Assembly: GCF_000002865.3 (NCBI RefSeq)
Contig: NW_001865054.1
Coordinates: forward strand, 567,450 to 631,449
Direction of reading: 5' to 3'
Source: Monosiga brevicollis MX1
Taxonomy: Eukaryota > Opisthokonta > Choanoflagellata > Craspedida > Salpingoecidae
DNA length: 64,000 bases
The position numbers were made by a program, and so were the translations under genes. The notes under the pieces were generated by a model that searched no databases, had not been told where the DNA came from, and worked only from the letters and a program-made list of their open reading frames with translations. Shown here one piece after another: positions 11,527 through 23,974 of this stretch; position 1 is the stretch's first letter; each line of letters starts with the position of its first letter.

Positions 11527-13402
11527 ATGATTCCGCCCCAGCAAACCCTGGTCAAGTACGACAACCCGGTGCTGATCAGCAAGTCGACTGACAAGAAGGC
11601 CTCACGGGTACGAGAGCAATCTGCGTGTCGTTCTTCTCCAGCTGCTTGGCTCTCCGCTACTTGTTGAGCTTGTTGCCCGTCCAAGAAAGTCGCCATGGAA
11701 AACCGATGCGAAACCTTGACGGGTATTCTCATGAATGCATGGGGCCACAGGTGAAGGGGTCGCGCCGCAATGTCTCGTCTCCTTCCAAGGCGGCAACTTT
11801 GACACCTGGCGCTCCTGTTCCTCAGCCCCCACGGGCCCAGAAATTGCCACCTGTTGAAAAGAAGGCGTCTCCGGTACGTAAGCACCTCGAGATATTGTGT
11901 TTTGTCACTCTTTTGCTTTCAAGCCTCTTCTCTTGGGAACATGCCGGGAAGAGTTTGGTCATGGTGCGGATGTACTCGAGCGGTGACAATTGCAGCGCCT
12001 GCAGCCACATGCCTAGCGCCAATGCTGTGTGCTTTTGCTTTTATCTTTGGCTTCTTTTTCTTTTTTTCCTCGTGTTTGCCCGTTTATTTGATCGAAACAT
12101 GCTTTTTTTTTCGACTGGGGGTTGCTCGTTTCAAGTGTCTTCAAAAGCTTGCCATTTGTCTCTTTTGGGTGGCAGTGGGAGTTTTATTACAGGGCACGCA
12201 CTGAATGAACTCATTTCTTTGATTGACGATATTGGTTGTCATGTTGTGTTTTTTTTTTTTTTAGCAAACGGAGGAGATCCTGAACGCTATCTTGCCTCCC
12301 CGCGAGTTCTCCGAGCAAGGGCAGCTCTGGGTGCAGTCTGTTTCTGCTGGGTAAGCTTTCTGTTCCTTACTGACCTGCTGCAAAGGGCAAAGCGTTTTCT
12401 AGTCTGCTCGTTACTCGCCTCCTTATTTCTCGACAATGGCTTTGGGAGGTGTGTATATTTCTCATACGTAACCTGAATGGCACTTGGCACGAAACAGGCC
12501 TGCTACCCGTATTGATGTTATCAACTTACAAGAGCAGCTGGATGGCAAGTTGCAGCAACGCCAAGCGCGCGAGACTGGCATTTGTCCCGTGCGTCGTGAG
12601 CTCTATTCCCAAGTATTTGGTAAGTTGGAATCTTCTTCATGTGCTATCATGGCGGCCCAATTGCCTGGACGATGCCTGTGGTGCCACGGGCAGCTTTTCT
12701 AAAGTTGGTGCCATTGTTGAAACATAGATGAGCTTATCCGTCAGGTGACAGTGGAATGTGCTGAGCGCGGTCTCCTCTTGCTGCGTGTGCGCGATGAGCT
12801 GCGCATGACGCTTGCTGCGTATCAGGTTTGTGCTGGAAGCCATGATCCTTGGAAGTTCTGCACAGAGTAGTCACCTAGGGGCGGGTTTGCAATAACCATG
12901 GCGTGGTTGTACCCGGTGGCAATGGTAGACATTGTACGAAAGCAGCGTGGCCTTTGGTATGCGCAAGGCACTGCAGGCTGAGGCGGGCAAGGGTGATATG
13001 GCGGGCGAGATTGACCAGTTGAAGCAAGAAAACGCCGATTTGCAGGCCGAGGTGATGAAGCTCAAGGCCAAGTGCGAGGAGATTGAGCAGCGCGAGAAGG
13101 AGCGCCGTGCCACAGAGCAACGTCAACACGAGGAAGAACTCCAGTTCCTCAAGCGCACAAATCAACAGCTCAAGGTGCGTTGTGACGAGTATCGCTGGTC
13201 AAGCCACCGTGGGAGGCATGTGCAACAGTGGGGAAGGTCGTCGGCACTTTGTAGTTGGGCTTGGCATGCTCGGTTTGGGGGAGTGATGCGCACCATTCCC
13301 ACATCACGTTGCTCGAGTTTGCGTTTGCTAATTTGCCGACTGCAACCTTTCGTTTTTGCGTAGACGCAACTGGAGAGCATACTCGCGCCTCCCAAGAAGT
13401 AA
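11527..13402 (+). CDS. DNALI1: Axonemal dynein light intermediate chain p28 (DNALI1)
   Basis: Light chain of single-headed inner-arm dyneins, acting in the beating flagellum. Seven exons (11527-11607, 11751-11873, 12265-12350, 12498-12619, 12728-12825, 12929-13174, 13364-13402) join in frame to 264 residues, the family's usual length. It starts MIPPQQTLVKYDNPVLISKS, as animal p28 does (MIPPxxxLLKYDxPVLVS). It keeps the block QQRQARETGICPVRRELYSQ, the segment RDELRMTLAAYQTLYESSVA and a C-terminal coiled coil ending FLKRTNQQLK ... ILAPPKK. Every junction has GT and AG. The second intron contains pure T runs of 8-12 bases. Identification is near certain. Confidence 0.97.
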
Positions 13403-15229
13403 AACTGTCGCCATGCGATTTTCTCTGTTGGCGAAGACAAGCGTGCTTGGATCACAGAAATACGGACACGTGCTTTTCCCCTTGATGTCATGGACTCAAG
13501 AAGGTCTTGTCCTATTGCGTAGTGGGGCGCGGTCGTGCGTCTTCTGGTTTCCGGTTGCTTCATTTGTTTTAATCAAACTGTGCCAACGTCGGCGAAAGCT
13601 GCTGTTAATGGCCCTTTGCCGTGTGTTCGTGTGTGTATGTGGGTCGTGTGCGTATGTCTATGTTCTCCTTGGTCGTCGTGCGGCCACCTGGATGTTGTGC
13701 TGGCCCCAATTCAGTCAAGTTTACAGTCATCAATTTTTTGTTCCCAGTATCAAGTGTGTGTTGTCGTTCTGGTTGGACGACAGGTCGATAAGGGCATTTG
13801 GATCAAAAGTTTTGCGTTATTGGGGTGAACGGCTTTGCAGCTGCCGTTGAGCCCGATTGCCAGGGACAAAGGTTGTTTGCATCACGCGTGCCTGGGCATG
13901 GGTGCACTGCGAGATGTGTTCAGATGTGATGGAAGGATCTGATGGCAATTCTTCCAAGTCTGGCAAGGGTGCTGTGAACACCTACGAAATGACGGCAGGC
14001 ATGTGCGAGGCACGTTGACGTGAAAAACTCTTCGTCCAACACTCATTGGAATTAAGGTTGGGGCGATCAGACGAAACGGGTTGGCAGCCGCCATGAACAA
14101 TCTACTTGCGCACTCCTCTCTCCCATAATCACATGCACTCCTTTTTTGGGAGCCGTGCATTCACACACGTGCGGTGATGGGCTCGTGGCGAACACATCTG
14201 TTCCGGCGTTCCATTCAGATGCGTTTTGATAGGCCGCGGTCGGCACCATGGCTGCACACGGATAAGCAGACCAGCAGACGCATTCGGACACAGACACTCA
14301 CTCCCACTCAGGGCGAGCACACCTTCTTCAAGTGCGCACTCATCTTGTTAATTTTTTTTCTCTCTCTCTGAACTTTCGCTCCGAGACGTTTCATCAGAAC
14401 CCCGTTTGTGATCATGGCGTTGGCTTGATGTCGTTGGGGTTTCTTTCAACCCATGTACGAGGCATTGAGCTGCATTTTCTATTGAAGTGAAGACGTTGGA
14501 TTCAACATCTTCTTGATACTTTGCTTCATTTTCGTCCGCCTTGACACTTATCCAGAGTGGACACAAAAGCATGACGCTCAAAGTAGGTATATGTCACTCA
14601 TGACATTTCGATACCACGCCAGCTTGATGCGCACCCCGTCAAAGTATGGGGCCATGGGGCCATGATGATGTGCCTTGCCTCAACCATCACATCCTATTTA
14701 CCCTTGAAGGGCCTTTCTTCCTTTTCTCTCTTATTCTTTTCTCTGGAACCAGAGCGGACGCGTCAGGGTGTCGCGCATGTGCCCGCTCTGTCTCTCTCTC
14801 ACTTTTCCCTCTCTCTCTCTCTGTGCGTGCACAAAAGGGGTGTGCGGATCAAACCAGTCGGTCTGGCAGGGCGTCACGGCACACTTGACAGCCACGGCGT
14901 GCCCTGCTGCCAGCTGCTGCATTTTTGGACGTTTGGACTTGAAATATTGCATGTAGTTTTTTTGTTTTGTTTTTTGGTTTGATGGCGCGTTTGAGGGAGC
15001 ATTGACCCCCGCCCCCCCCTTCCCCCCCTCTCCTTCTGCTTGGGTCACAGCAGCGGTTGGCCGTTGGCGTGCGGCGGCAGCGGCGAGTCTGGGTTGTCGT
15101 TCGTTGTCGGCGCTTGGTACACCAAGTGGGGTGCGCTCTTTTTCGCGCCGGACCCAGGCTATCGACCAGACCTGTCGCTGACGTCCTTGGTGGGCAAAGT
15201 GCGGGGGTGCCTCTCGACCATTAACAAAC
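13403..15229. other. 1.8-kb intergenic region upstream of the receptor kinase
   Basis: No convincing gene on either strand; open frames here are short and match no family I know. It holds short CT-rich runs (about 14356-14370 and 14802-14822) and a C-rich stretch (15007-15031). The last part probably carries the promoter and 5' untranslated region of the receptor kinase gene. Confidence 0.5.
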
Positions 15230-18200
15230 ATGGGGCACCAAGCAAGGATATCGGCAGCGCTCACCCTTGCAGTACTCCTGTGCACGCTGCTCGGTCACTG
15301 CGCCCAAGCATGCACCATCCCGGCACCAGAGTACACAAGCAATGGCACCCACCTGCTAGTCACGTTCAACTTGACTGCCTGCCTATCAGATTCGCACGGC
15401 CACGACCTGCTCGAACATGAACACTTCCATCTCACCCTCCAGCCCACCGTCAACACGCTTTACGGCCTCCCCCCAACCGCCACCATCCCCTCGGTCTCTG
15501 GTTTGGCGCGAACTTTGGAAGACGTCACGATCATTGCCCTCCTTCTGGCCACTAATGTCTCGTCTCCCGTCAGCCGCTCACAGATGAATCACACCGTTAC
15601 CTTCGCCGCCGCCTACTGCACGGCGACTTTTTCCTTCTATTGTCTCGCCCCGCAGCAGTACTACTCATGGTTTCTCACCGTTGACGACGACGAAATCTTG
15701 GTCACCAGTCCAGCCGACATTCAAATTCCCGAGGCTTTGGAGTTTGACGGTGACATCTATGTCCAAGAGCTCACCAGCACCTCTGCCAACCTCATTGTTC
15801 ATGCCCACACTGACGTGGCCATGACTGCAGAGGTCCTGGTCTGGTTTAGCCAGGCTGGAAACAGCCTCTCCCCTTACAACAGCGTGCAAATGTCCTATGG
15901 CGCTGTCGTCAACTCGTCCATCCACTCTCTGAACACGAGCAGCGGCCATGCCTACCAAGTGTCCATTCAAAATCTGGTGCCCTTCACGCACTATCGGGTG
16001 CAGATATTCCTCTTGCTCACCAACCTGGGTACATATCGGTCCGTGAACCAGAATATCACCACCCGCGCAGCATTGGGCTCGGACCAGCAGCGGCTGACGG
16101 TATGTTTTTCGCAGACACCTGTCCTGCATACACCAAACCTCCTCTCTCATTCTCTCATGCCCCTCCTTACTTCTTTGCGACCTCCCACTTTGTCGTCGTG
16201 CCTGGCAGTTCTCGTCCATCGAGGTGTCTGCGACGAATGCCATCATTGCCTTGCAGCCTCCCAGTCCAGACACCGGTGTCATTCATGCCATTGAGCTGGC
16301 GGTGCTTCGAGAAGATACGAATGTTACCACCACTCTGGTCTACTTGAATGGTGTCAGCACAAGTACGGTCCGCACTTGTTGGCCCCACTCCTCGAGCCCG
16401 GCGTGCGAATGTGTCGCGAAGCGAGCAAAAGGCCCCACCCGCGCTTCTTTATCGTGGAGAAGCGTCATCGCGACATGCGCACGCCACGGTGCTGTGCATG
16501 ACTGACTCGCCCTGGCTCTCCTTTTCTTCAATCATGACAGGTTTGAGTTTTGACAGAAACCATGTTGAGGCCCGCTTCATGATTGAAGTCTCCGATCTAG
16601 CTCCATACTCCAATTACTCCTTGCGCGTATGTCGCTTCATTCGTATCATTCTTCGTTTGTCCTTGTTTCATCTTTTGCTGGCGTGGCTTCAAACATCATT
16701 CAGGCCTCTCCGTCTTTCAGCCCTCGTCATCCTCATGTGATTTATTGTCTGTTTTTTCGGTTCATCACTGTAGGCTCGTTTCGTCTTGGATGGTGCCATA
16801 TCGCGCTCCATCGTGGATCAAGTACCTCCCGAGCTTGGCGAGCTACTGGAGACTCGAAATCGTCGCGCAGATCTTAGTGAACTTTTGGACAGCCAGATTG
16901 CCTACAACTACACCGGGCTGAGCCCTGAAACCCCGGCACTCCTCTCTGCTTGGACCGACCTGGTCCAGCTTCAGACTGCAGTTGCCATCCCCAGCGCCGT
17001 GCAACTGTCTCGAGTCTACACAGAGGAGGTGACAGCCTTGATTCAGCTACGTTGGGATGCAGTGCCCATCACAGCGCCGGGTAATATGATTCTTATCCTG
17101 CACTACTACAACCGAGAAAATCTCGACACTTCGGTCCGCGAGCAAAGGCCGTATCCTTTGGATCATCAGATCATCCTCAACGAACGCGACTTTTACAAGC
17201 TGGGTGTTCGTGAGATTGCCGTCTCTGTCGCCAACATAGTGGGCGAATCAGAAGTCTCAAATCATGTTGCTTTTATTGCCACGGGCCATGACAGCATCTG
17301 GACCCCCTATCTCATGGCCGTGGTCATCCTCGTGCCCATCGTGGTGGTCGTCCTTGTGTTCGTGGCTGTCTGGTATCATCGACGACGCGTGCTGGAAGAA
17401 CAAATTGTCTCTTTTCCACCCCCCGATAAGTGGGAGCTGAATGCCGGTGAGCTCATTCTTGGACGACAGCTGGGCAAAGGTGAATTCGGCATTGTGCATC
17501 ATGCCACCTACCTTGACGACGTCATGGCTGTCAAGGAGCTCCGTCCTGGCGCCACATCCAGCCAGGCACGCAGCTTCATTGAAGAGGCTCTCATTATGAA
17601 ACAACTGACCGAGAGTGGAGGTCACATGAACGTTATGCCCTTGATTGGTGTGACGATGCAGGTGAGCCATGGGAATTGGTCGCCCTCTCTACCCGTTGAT
17701 CAAGACTGTTGATCTGGCTTCTCTTCTCTTGGCTTCATAACATATTCTGCTCCACCGACATAGGCCATGCCCTTGCGCATCGTTGTGCCATACATGCAAA
17801 GCGGCAGCCTCTCCGAAAACCTGCGCACATCGCACTTGATCAATCCCGAATTTTTTGATCTGCGACAAAGACTGTACTTTGCGATGGATATAGCTCTGGG
17901 CATGGAATTCCTGGCAGAACAACAAGTTGTGCATCGCGATCTGGCCACGCGCAATGGTGAGTGCGCACCTGCCAAGATGAGGTGTTGTCCATGAGCAAAC
18001 AAACTTTGAGACTCGTTTGAGGAAACATCTGTCCAGTTTGCAAGGCATGATGTGGTCCAAAGATTGATCAATCCCGCTTGCTCAACATGTGCGTGCTTTC
18101 CTATTCCTTGTCTGCTTAGTGCTGTTGACGGAGAATTGGGTTGGCGTCGTCGCCGACTTTGGCTTGGCGCGCGAGGTAAAAAGCTTTTCCCGTAGTAACC

Positions 18201-19846
18201 GACAACAAAGCACGGGGTACTATCGCAAGACTGGTGAGGTGATTGCGGCCGTGCGCTGGATGCCTCCTGAAGTCTTCACCTCGGGCGTTTTTGAAGAACT
18301 TTCCGACGGTGAGTTTGGCTGGCTTGTGTGCCCAAGAAAGAATATGGCATTGGAGAGACACCGCTTGCTAGCAGAGACCATACGCTGGCAGTGTGCTTTA
18401 TTTGTCTGATCTATTCTCGAGAGCTCACAGGCATGTTGTTGCATGTCTCTTGTAGTCTGGGCTTTCGGCGTGACGGTATGGGAAATCTTCTCGTGGGCCG
18501 CGCTACCTTATGAAGAGCTCAACCATGACAACGTCATTTCAGAGGTGCGTGCTGCTGCTGCTGCTGCTGCTGCTGCTTTTTTTTTTTTTTTCCCGAACGT
18601 CCTGGGAAAAGTCCAAACACAGTGCCAAGCTGATTCACACACTCTGTTTTTTTTTTTTTTTTTTTTTTTTCCCTTGAAAGGTTCTCAAGGGTGTCCGTCT
18701 GAAGCAACCAGAGGAGATGCCCACAATCATCTTCATGCTCTTGCAACGTTGTTGGAACCCGGAGCGACCCCGGTTCAGCACAATTGCCAGCTTTCTTCGA
18801 AAAGCCATGATCAAGTTTCAGGTTTGTTGGCTCGGGGCAAATGGGGGGAGTTTGAGGTCATTTTCCTGATGCTTGCTTTGTGGTGTTTGACCATGTTTCT
18901 GCATGTCATCTTCAATATTTTCACTTGGATCTGAACGCACTGTGGTGCACAGATGCCTTATCTAGAAGGCATGGAACGTGTGCACCCGGAGGAGCGGTTG
19001 GAATCAGCAGACATGGAAACTCGAAAAGCCTCGCACACCAAGGATCCCCTGGAGCATCGCCAGATTTCAGAAGCCTCCGCTCAGCTCCTCTCCACCTTAA
19101 TGCCGGAGCTGCCTGCTCATGAAATGGCCATGATGCAGCTCCTGGATCACCCGAACGACCATGGTCTTTTGGCATACGGCGCCCCAGCTGCGAGTGTGCC
19201 TCTGAGCAAGAATGAGCTTTGTGACAATTGTGCTCGCAAAGCCAGTATGCACGAACGAGAGATCTTGACCAGCATGCTGGCTGCTGATGCTCGGTTGCCT
19301 TTGGCATTGGCCGAGTCCCTTCCGGCTACGGAGTTGCCGCCCAGGGTGGTGGACAGCCTACGCAAAGCACAGCGAGAGGCACGCGAGGAGCGACTGGCCA
19401 TGGCCAGCCGTGGGCCAAGTCCTTTTGGCCGCCGGCAATCCAGCACGGCAAAGCGGCCGTCGTCTCCAGGCCATTTTGCGTTTGAGCATGCTGAGGCTTC
19501 GCGTTCTCACCAGGATCAAGATGACAGCGAGGAAGAGGAGGACTTTGTGATGGAAATGGATCACGCTTCCACCACCCCGTCAACTCCTGCCATCATCTTT
19601 ACCGATGCTGGGTCAGCACCGGTCCAGCAGCACAGCCTCGCCTACGCGACTGCCCGGGCACTTGTGCCGGATTCGGTGGCATCGAGCGCACAGTCGTCAC
19701 CTCGTTCTTCTACTGTGTACGACTCCACCGCCGGCGTAGCGCATAGCAAGTCATCTGAAGTTGCGCGAGCTGGTCTAGCAAGCACAACGCGGCAACATCA
19801 ATTGCGCACAGCGCTTGGGTTGCCCACGTCATCCTCCATTGTGTAA
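15230..19846 (+). CDS. Receptor tyrosine kinase with unfamiliar ectodomain
   Basis: A single-pass receptor that should phosphorylate tyrosines at the plasma membrane. Nine exons (15230-16099, 16209-16362, 16541-16626, 16774-17661, 17764-17956, 18120-18308, 18456-18544, 18681-18821, 18953-19846) join to 1167 residues. Residues 1-27 are a signal peptide. The ectodomain to about 549 has many N-glycosylation sequons and beta-rich segments loosely like fibronectin III (for example FTHYRVQIFLLLTNLGTYRS), but no named domain I can be sure of. The membrane span is about 550-572. The kinase (about 598-860) has GKGEFG, MAVKEL, FIEEALIMKQL, HRDLATRN (a tyrosine-kinase signature), DFG, RWMPPEVF and VWAFGVTVWEIFSW, so it should be active. 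The 298-residue tail is Ser/Ala/Pro-rich with few tyrosines and no NPxY motif. Confidence 0.92.
18549..18671. repeat. (GCT)n and two long poly-T runs in a receptor-kinase intron
   Basis: The intron between the exons ending HDNVISE and starting VLKGVRL opens with seven or so GCT units, then a T run (about 18578-18592) and a second run of about 22 T (18649-18670). The second run lies just before the acceptor and is an extreme polypyrimidine tract. Confidence 0.85.
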
Positions 19847-20558
19847 AGCGAACGCTCCACGTTTTGTTTTTGATATCGGATTTGTCACTTGCACAAGTGT
19901 GGATTTTTTTCTCTTAGATTTGATTGACTCACACATCCCATTGTGAGTCGAAAGGTTTGACTCTACTGCCCTGTGAATAATATTGCTTTGCTCGCCCGTA
20001 ATAGGGGGCGTCGTTAGGATTTTACAAGATTCAATTGGACATGAATATGCTATTGCTTTTCGGTCGGGAAGGGGAGCTTTGTGGTCATTTCTTAGCTCAT
20101 ACTTCAGACAGTCTGCCGGTGGGCATTGTTCAAACTTTGACGGATCACGGGCGAAAAGGATCGTGACCAGAGTGTTTTGATGGATTTGTGGGATTGAATT
20201 GGGCCTGCTGCAGCAAGCAAGCTGCTGATGGCTTGGCCAGAAGTAACCACGAGCCAAGGAAAGAGTAAAAATCGTGATGCAAGCGACGAAAGCCTGAGGG
20301 CTCCAAAGTCAAAGTGGAATTTTTGCCAAAGGCCAGCAGCAAACACAGGACAGGCTCCAGCTAGCTGCACGATGCGTACTGGACCACATGCTCTCATGGG
20401 CTATGCGACGCGGCACGGCCGCCTAAGCTAAGAAGAGAAAAGATTTGATTGCCGAAACATGTAGGAGAGACAAGCCAAGCGTGGCGGTCGGATGTGTGCC
20501 AGCTTCAGTGGTCCTAAGATCACCTGGCAAACACCGCGATCAACATATAGGCGCGGGC
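19847..20558. other. Gap between receptor kinase and P450 genes
   Basis: Lies between two converging stop codons. I see no gene or repeat; it should contain both 3' untranslated regions. Confidence 0.5.
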
Positions 20559-22867
20559 TTACTCTTCGTATGCCTGTTGGAAGTTTGATAGAGAGATACG
20601 ACAAGCAAAATAAATATGAGTGGCCTGAAGATGCTGGATAATGGGTTGGTACACGATAAGAACAAAGGTGCTGACCTTGAAGCGCATGCGAACGCCGTTT
20701 TCGGACCGAAGCACAATTTGAGACATGGGCTGGGGCTCATAGTCTTTTTCGGCTGAGGGCAGGATGACCACCTTGCGGAGGATTTGACACATGGCCAGAC
20801 GGATCTCATTGAGGGCAAGATTTTGGCCGATGCAGTTGCGACGACCGATGGAGAAGGGCAGGAAGCTGTACGAATCGTGCTTGACACCCGTTTCAAAACG
20901 CTCAGGCTTAAACTTGGTGGGCTCCTCCCACAAAGTGGGGTTGTAGTGCAGAGCCAGGATGCCGACGGCAGCTGTGGGTGGGTGGCAACGTCAAATCAAG
21001 GTCAGCAAAGAGTCATTGTTCAAGGGATGAAAGAACGAAAGTAGGAAAGCATTATCAATGCATCCAAAAAAGCAGTTGGCCCATGTGCCAGTACATACCC
21101 GTTGTGCCAGGCTGGAGTACAGTCGAGCCAACGTTCACCGGCTTGGTGAGCTTGCGCGCAACACCAGGAATGGGTGGGTACATGCGCAGAGCCTCCTTGA
21201 TGCAGCAGGTAAGATAGGGAATCTTCTTCTGAACATCCTCATAAGTTGGGGCTTCATCACCAAAGGCATCAAAAATCTCCTTGCGGCATTTCTCCTGTGC
21301 CTCCGGGTTGACGGAGAGCAGGTAGGAGAGCCAGGAAAGACACGAGGAAGTGGTGTCATGGCCAGCAAAGAGGAAGGTATCACACTGGTGGCGAATGGCC
21401 TCCTTGCTGAGTCGTTGTCCGTTCTCATCCTGGGTAGTGAGGAGGATATCCAAAAAGTCGAGGAGAGTACGTCCTCCGGGGCGAGTACGGCCAATGTCAT
21501 CTAGAGTGAGACCCTCAATCTCCTTTGCGCGCTTGTCAATGAGCTACAGTGGCAAGGGCACACATGCATCAATGGGTGAGCCGGTGTCGAGTGTACAATC
21601 TGCCCAAAAAAAGGTGGTCTTTGGGGTGGTAAGCGAGGGCGCACGTTGTCAGCATGGTCGTGAACGTAGTCCAGCAGCTCCTGGAATTCCTTGCCTTCCT
21701 TGCTGCGGTAGTAGACGCCGTCAAACATCATCTTGGGGTTAATGGCGCGTGCAATAATGCTCTCGGCAATCTGCGAATGATTCATCAGGTCGAGAATTAA
21801 GTGTAAGGGGAATCCGGGGAAAGAAAAAACACAGAGGAGAGAGAGGAGAGAGAGGGAGACAGGAAGAGGCTCTGGGCGAGTTCGGAGGCATGCTAGACAG
21901 ACCTGGCCGATGCTGACGGCGTATTTGTCTTCAGGGTTGCGTTGCGGATCACCCTCGTGGCTAAAGGCGGCGCGGCAGATGACGTCAAGGGTCAAGAGGG
22001 CGTAGTCGCTGAAAACATCATAGTCCTCTTCGGGCTTGGTCTTGGCGTGGTTAAGAAACTTTTCAATGATGATGGATGACGCATCAACGATCACCTGCAT
22101 TGGTGCACGACACCATAGAAGAGGTAAGCAAGGTATTTTACCTAGCGGTCGAACAGAAGGGGATCGGCAGCAACTAGGACATACGGGGGCGTAATGGTGG
22201 AGGATGTGCAGGTGGAAGGCCGGTGTCAAAAGACGGCGCATGTTTTTCCAGCGTTCACCTTCCAGCGTCAAAAGGCTGTGCTCTCCAAGCCAGGGTTGAA
22301 TGTAACGATACAGCATGGGGGCCTTGGGGGGCTCGTCCTCCAAGATGGCTCGGACAGCTTGAGGGTGGTTCAAAACCTGCACGCAAAAAAGAGCAAGCGT
22401 CAGTTCTGCGATGTCTTCTTTTTGCTTTCCCCTGGCTAGGAGCTGGGGCACGGCACAGTTTCAAATGATGCAAATCCCAACTCTTACGCAAACAGCCTGG
22501 ACCGGGCCGAGCCAGAAGCGGAAGCCACTGGTGGGGTTCTCAGCGCTCAGGCGCTTGATCAGCTTGACATGTTCCACAGGGGTAGGGTGGGCATACAAAG
22601 TTCTAACAAAAGGGGGGGCGGCGATGACGGACAGCGGCAAGCAACACACCAGACGGCAATGCCGAGTGTGAGTGAGGGGCTTGGCCAGAGATGTATGAGT
22701 TGGAATTGCTACGCAGCTGGGTGGTCAGCACCTTACCCGAGAGGAAATTTGAACTTTGGTCCAGGCAGCTTCTCAATGGCGCGAATGCTGATCACCGTCT
22801 TGACGATCCAGCGCACGAGGATGATGGCCAGGGCAGTCCAAATGGCAGTGGTTGCGTATTCCAACAT
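20559..22867 (-). CDS. Cytochrome P450, CYP4-clan-like monooxygenase
   Basis: A microsomal haem monooxygenase, by family probably a fatty-acid or lipid hydroxylase. Seven exons (22867-22737, 22602-22488, 22376-22185, 22094-21903, 21770-21645, 21543-21099, 20971-20559) join to 537 residues. The N-terminus is a membrane anchor (AIWTALAIILVRWIV) followed by KLPGPKFKFPLG. The I-helix has FLFAGHDTTSS, the K-helix EALRMYPPIP, then FKPERF and the haem-binding loop FSIGRRNCIGQ with its cysteine. The order and wording fit CYP4/CYP46 types. At the 3' end a short terminal intron is possible: donor after MRFK (AAG|GTCAGC), acceptor before AYEE. That would remove an unusual hydrophobic tail and keep the same stop. 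Confidence 0.93.
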
Positions 22868-23316
22868 GATGGCGGGTACCTAGAGAGGCACACAGATCAC
22901 TTGAGGGCTGATGCCGAGCACGCGGGAGAAGAACCAGCAAAGGCTCATCTGCTGGGTGGGGGCTGTGTGGAGGAGAAGCACGCGGAATCGACGACGCAAC
23001 TCTCACCTGCTTCAATCCCCTGACTCAAAGTCTGGCCAGGCAACGTCTGCCTGTCGTTGAGCGCGACGGTGGCGCCACGAAAAACAAGCTCAGGTTGATC
23101 CGTCTCTTCCAAGCAAACGCAGAAACAAGCAGCAGCAGCAGAAGAAGAAAAAAGAAGAAAAAAAAAATGCAAAAAGAGTACATGCGCGTGTATCTGGGCT
23201 CCCCCCCTCACGTACCACACACGAATATCCCACTTCAATGGGGTTCTCGTTATAAATCCTATACATGAAGTAAGGGGCTAGTTTGGAGCACGCGGGCAAA
23301 AGAAATCACACACTTC

Positions 23317-23318
<2 letters not shown>

Positions 23319-23387
<69 letters not shown>
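23319..23387. repeat. (CT)n microsatellite, about 69 bp
   Basis: About 34 uninterrupted CT units on the + strand (GA on the sense strand of the P450 gene), roughly 450 bases upstream of its start codon. A small (CAACA)n stretch follows at 23402-23420. Confidence 0.95.
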
Positions 23388-23388
<1 letters not shown>

Positions 23389-23847
23389 AGTGGAACGTGT
23401 GCAACACAACACAACACAACACTCCAAAAGCATCTTGGGCTGGTTGAGTTCTGCTGGGTTGTTGATCATCATCACTGGCTTGGTTGCTTAAGGTTGGGAA
23501 ACACGACGATCACCACCAGGCCATACTCACCACTGATTAACATGACATAAAAACCATCAGCCGCTGCCGTTTCTCGGGCTTTGGGGTCTCTCCAAAGGCA
23601 GCATAAGACGTTTAGAGGCGTTTCATCCTCCAGTCCACACACACGCACGCACGATAATTGGTTTTTCGTTTGCTCCTTCCATTTTGTGGGTTTGATGACA
23701 TAAAGTTTTTGTGCCCTGAGCTTCTTCAACTGTATCCGGATGTATGTACAAGTACATCGGATGTATGTGTGTGTGTGGCTTGATTTTCTGATTGAGCGTC
23801 TAACCCCCCTTGGTTGATCATCAATCTCATCATAAGGTTAATTAAAT

Positions 23848-23853
23848 TTTATT
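23848..23853 (-). terminator. Candidate polyadenylation signal AATAAA for the WD40 gene
   Basis: On the minus strand this reads AATAAA about 125 bases past the stop codon of the WD40 gene, inside an A/T-rich stretch. Position and orientation fit; no transcript evidence is available. Confidence 0.45.
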
Positions 23854-23974
23854 AATACAAGGCGGGGCGGACATCAGAGCAGAATACAGAGCTTGGACTT
23901 GACGTTGCAGGACGCTTCAGACTTGCTTGGCCGAACCTCCATCTCTTCAAACGTCAAGACAATCGGAGGATGGA

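Larger units (their letters stand above)
22868..23974. other. Upstream region of the P450 gene, with microsatellite
   Basis: Contains the P450 promoter region, a long CT tract and the probable polyadenylation region of the WD40 gene. No gene is supported. Confidence 0.5.
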
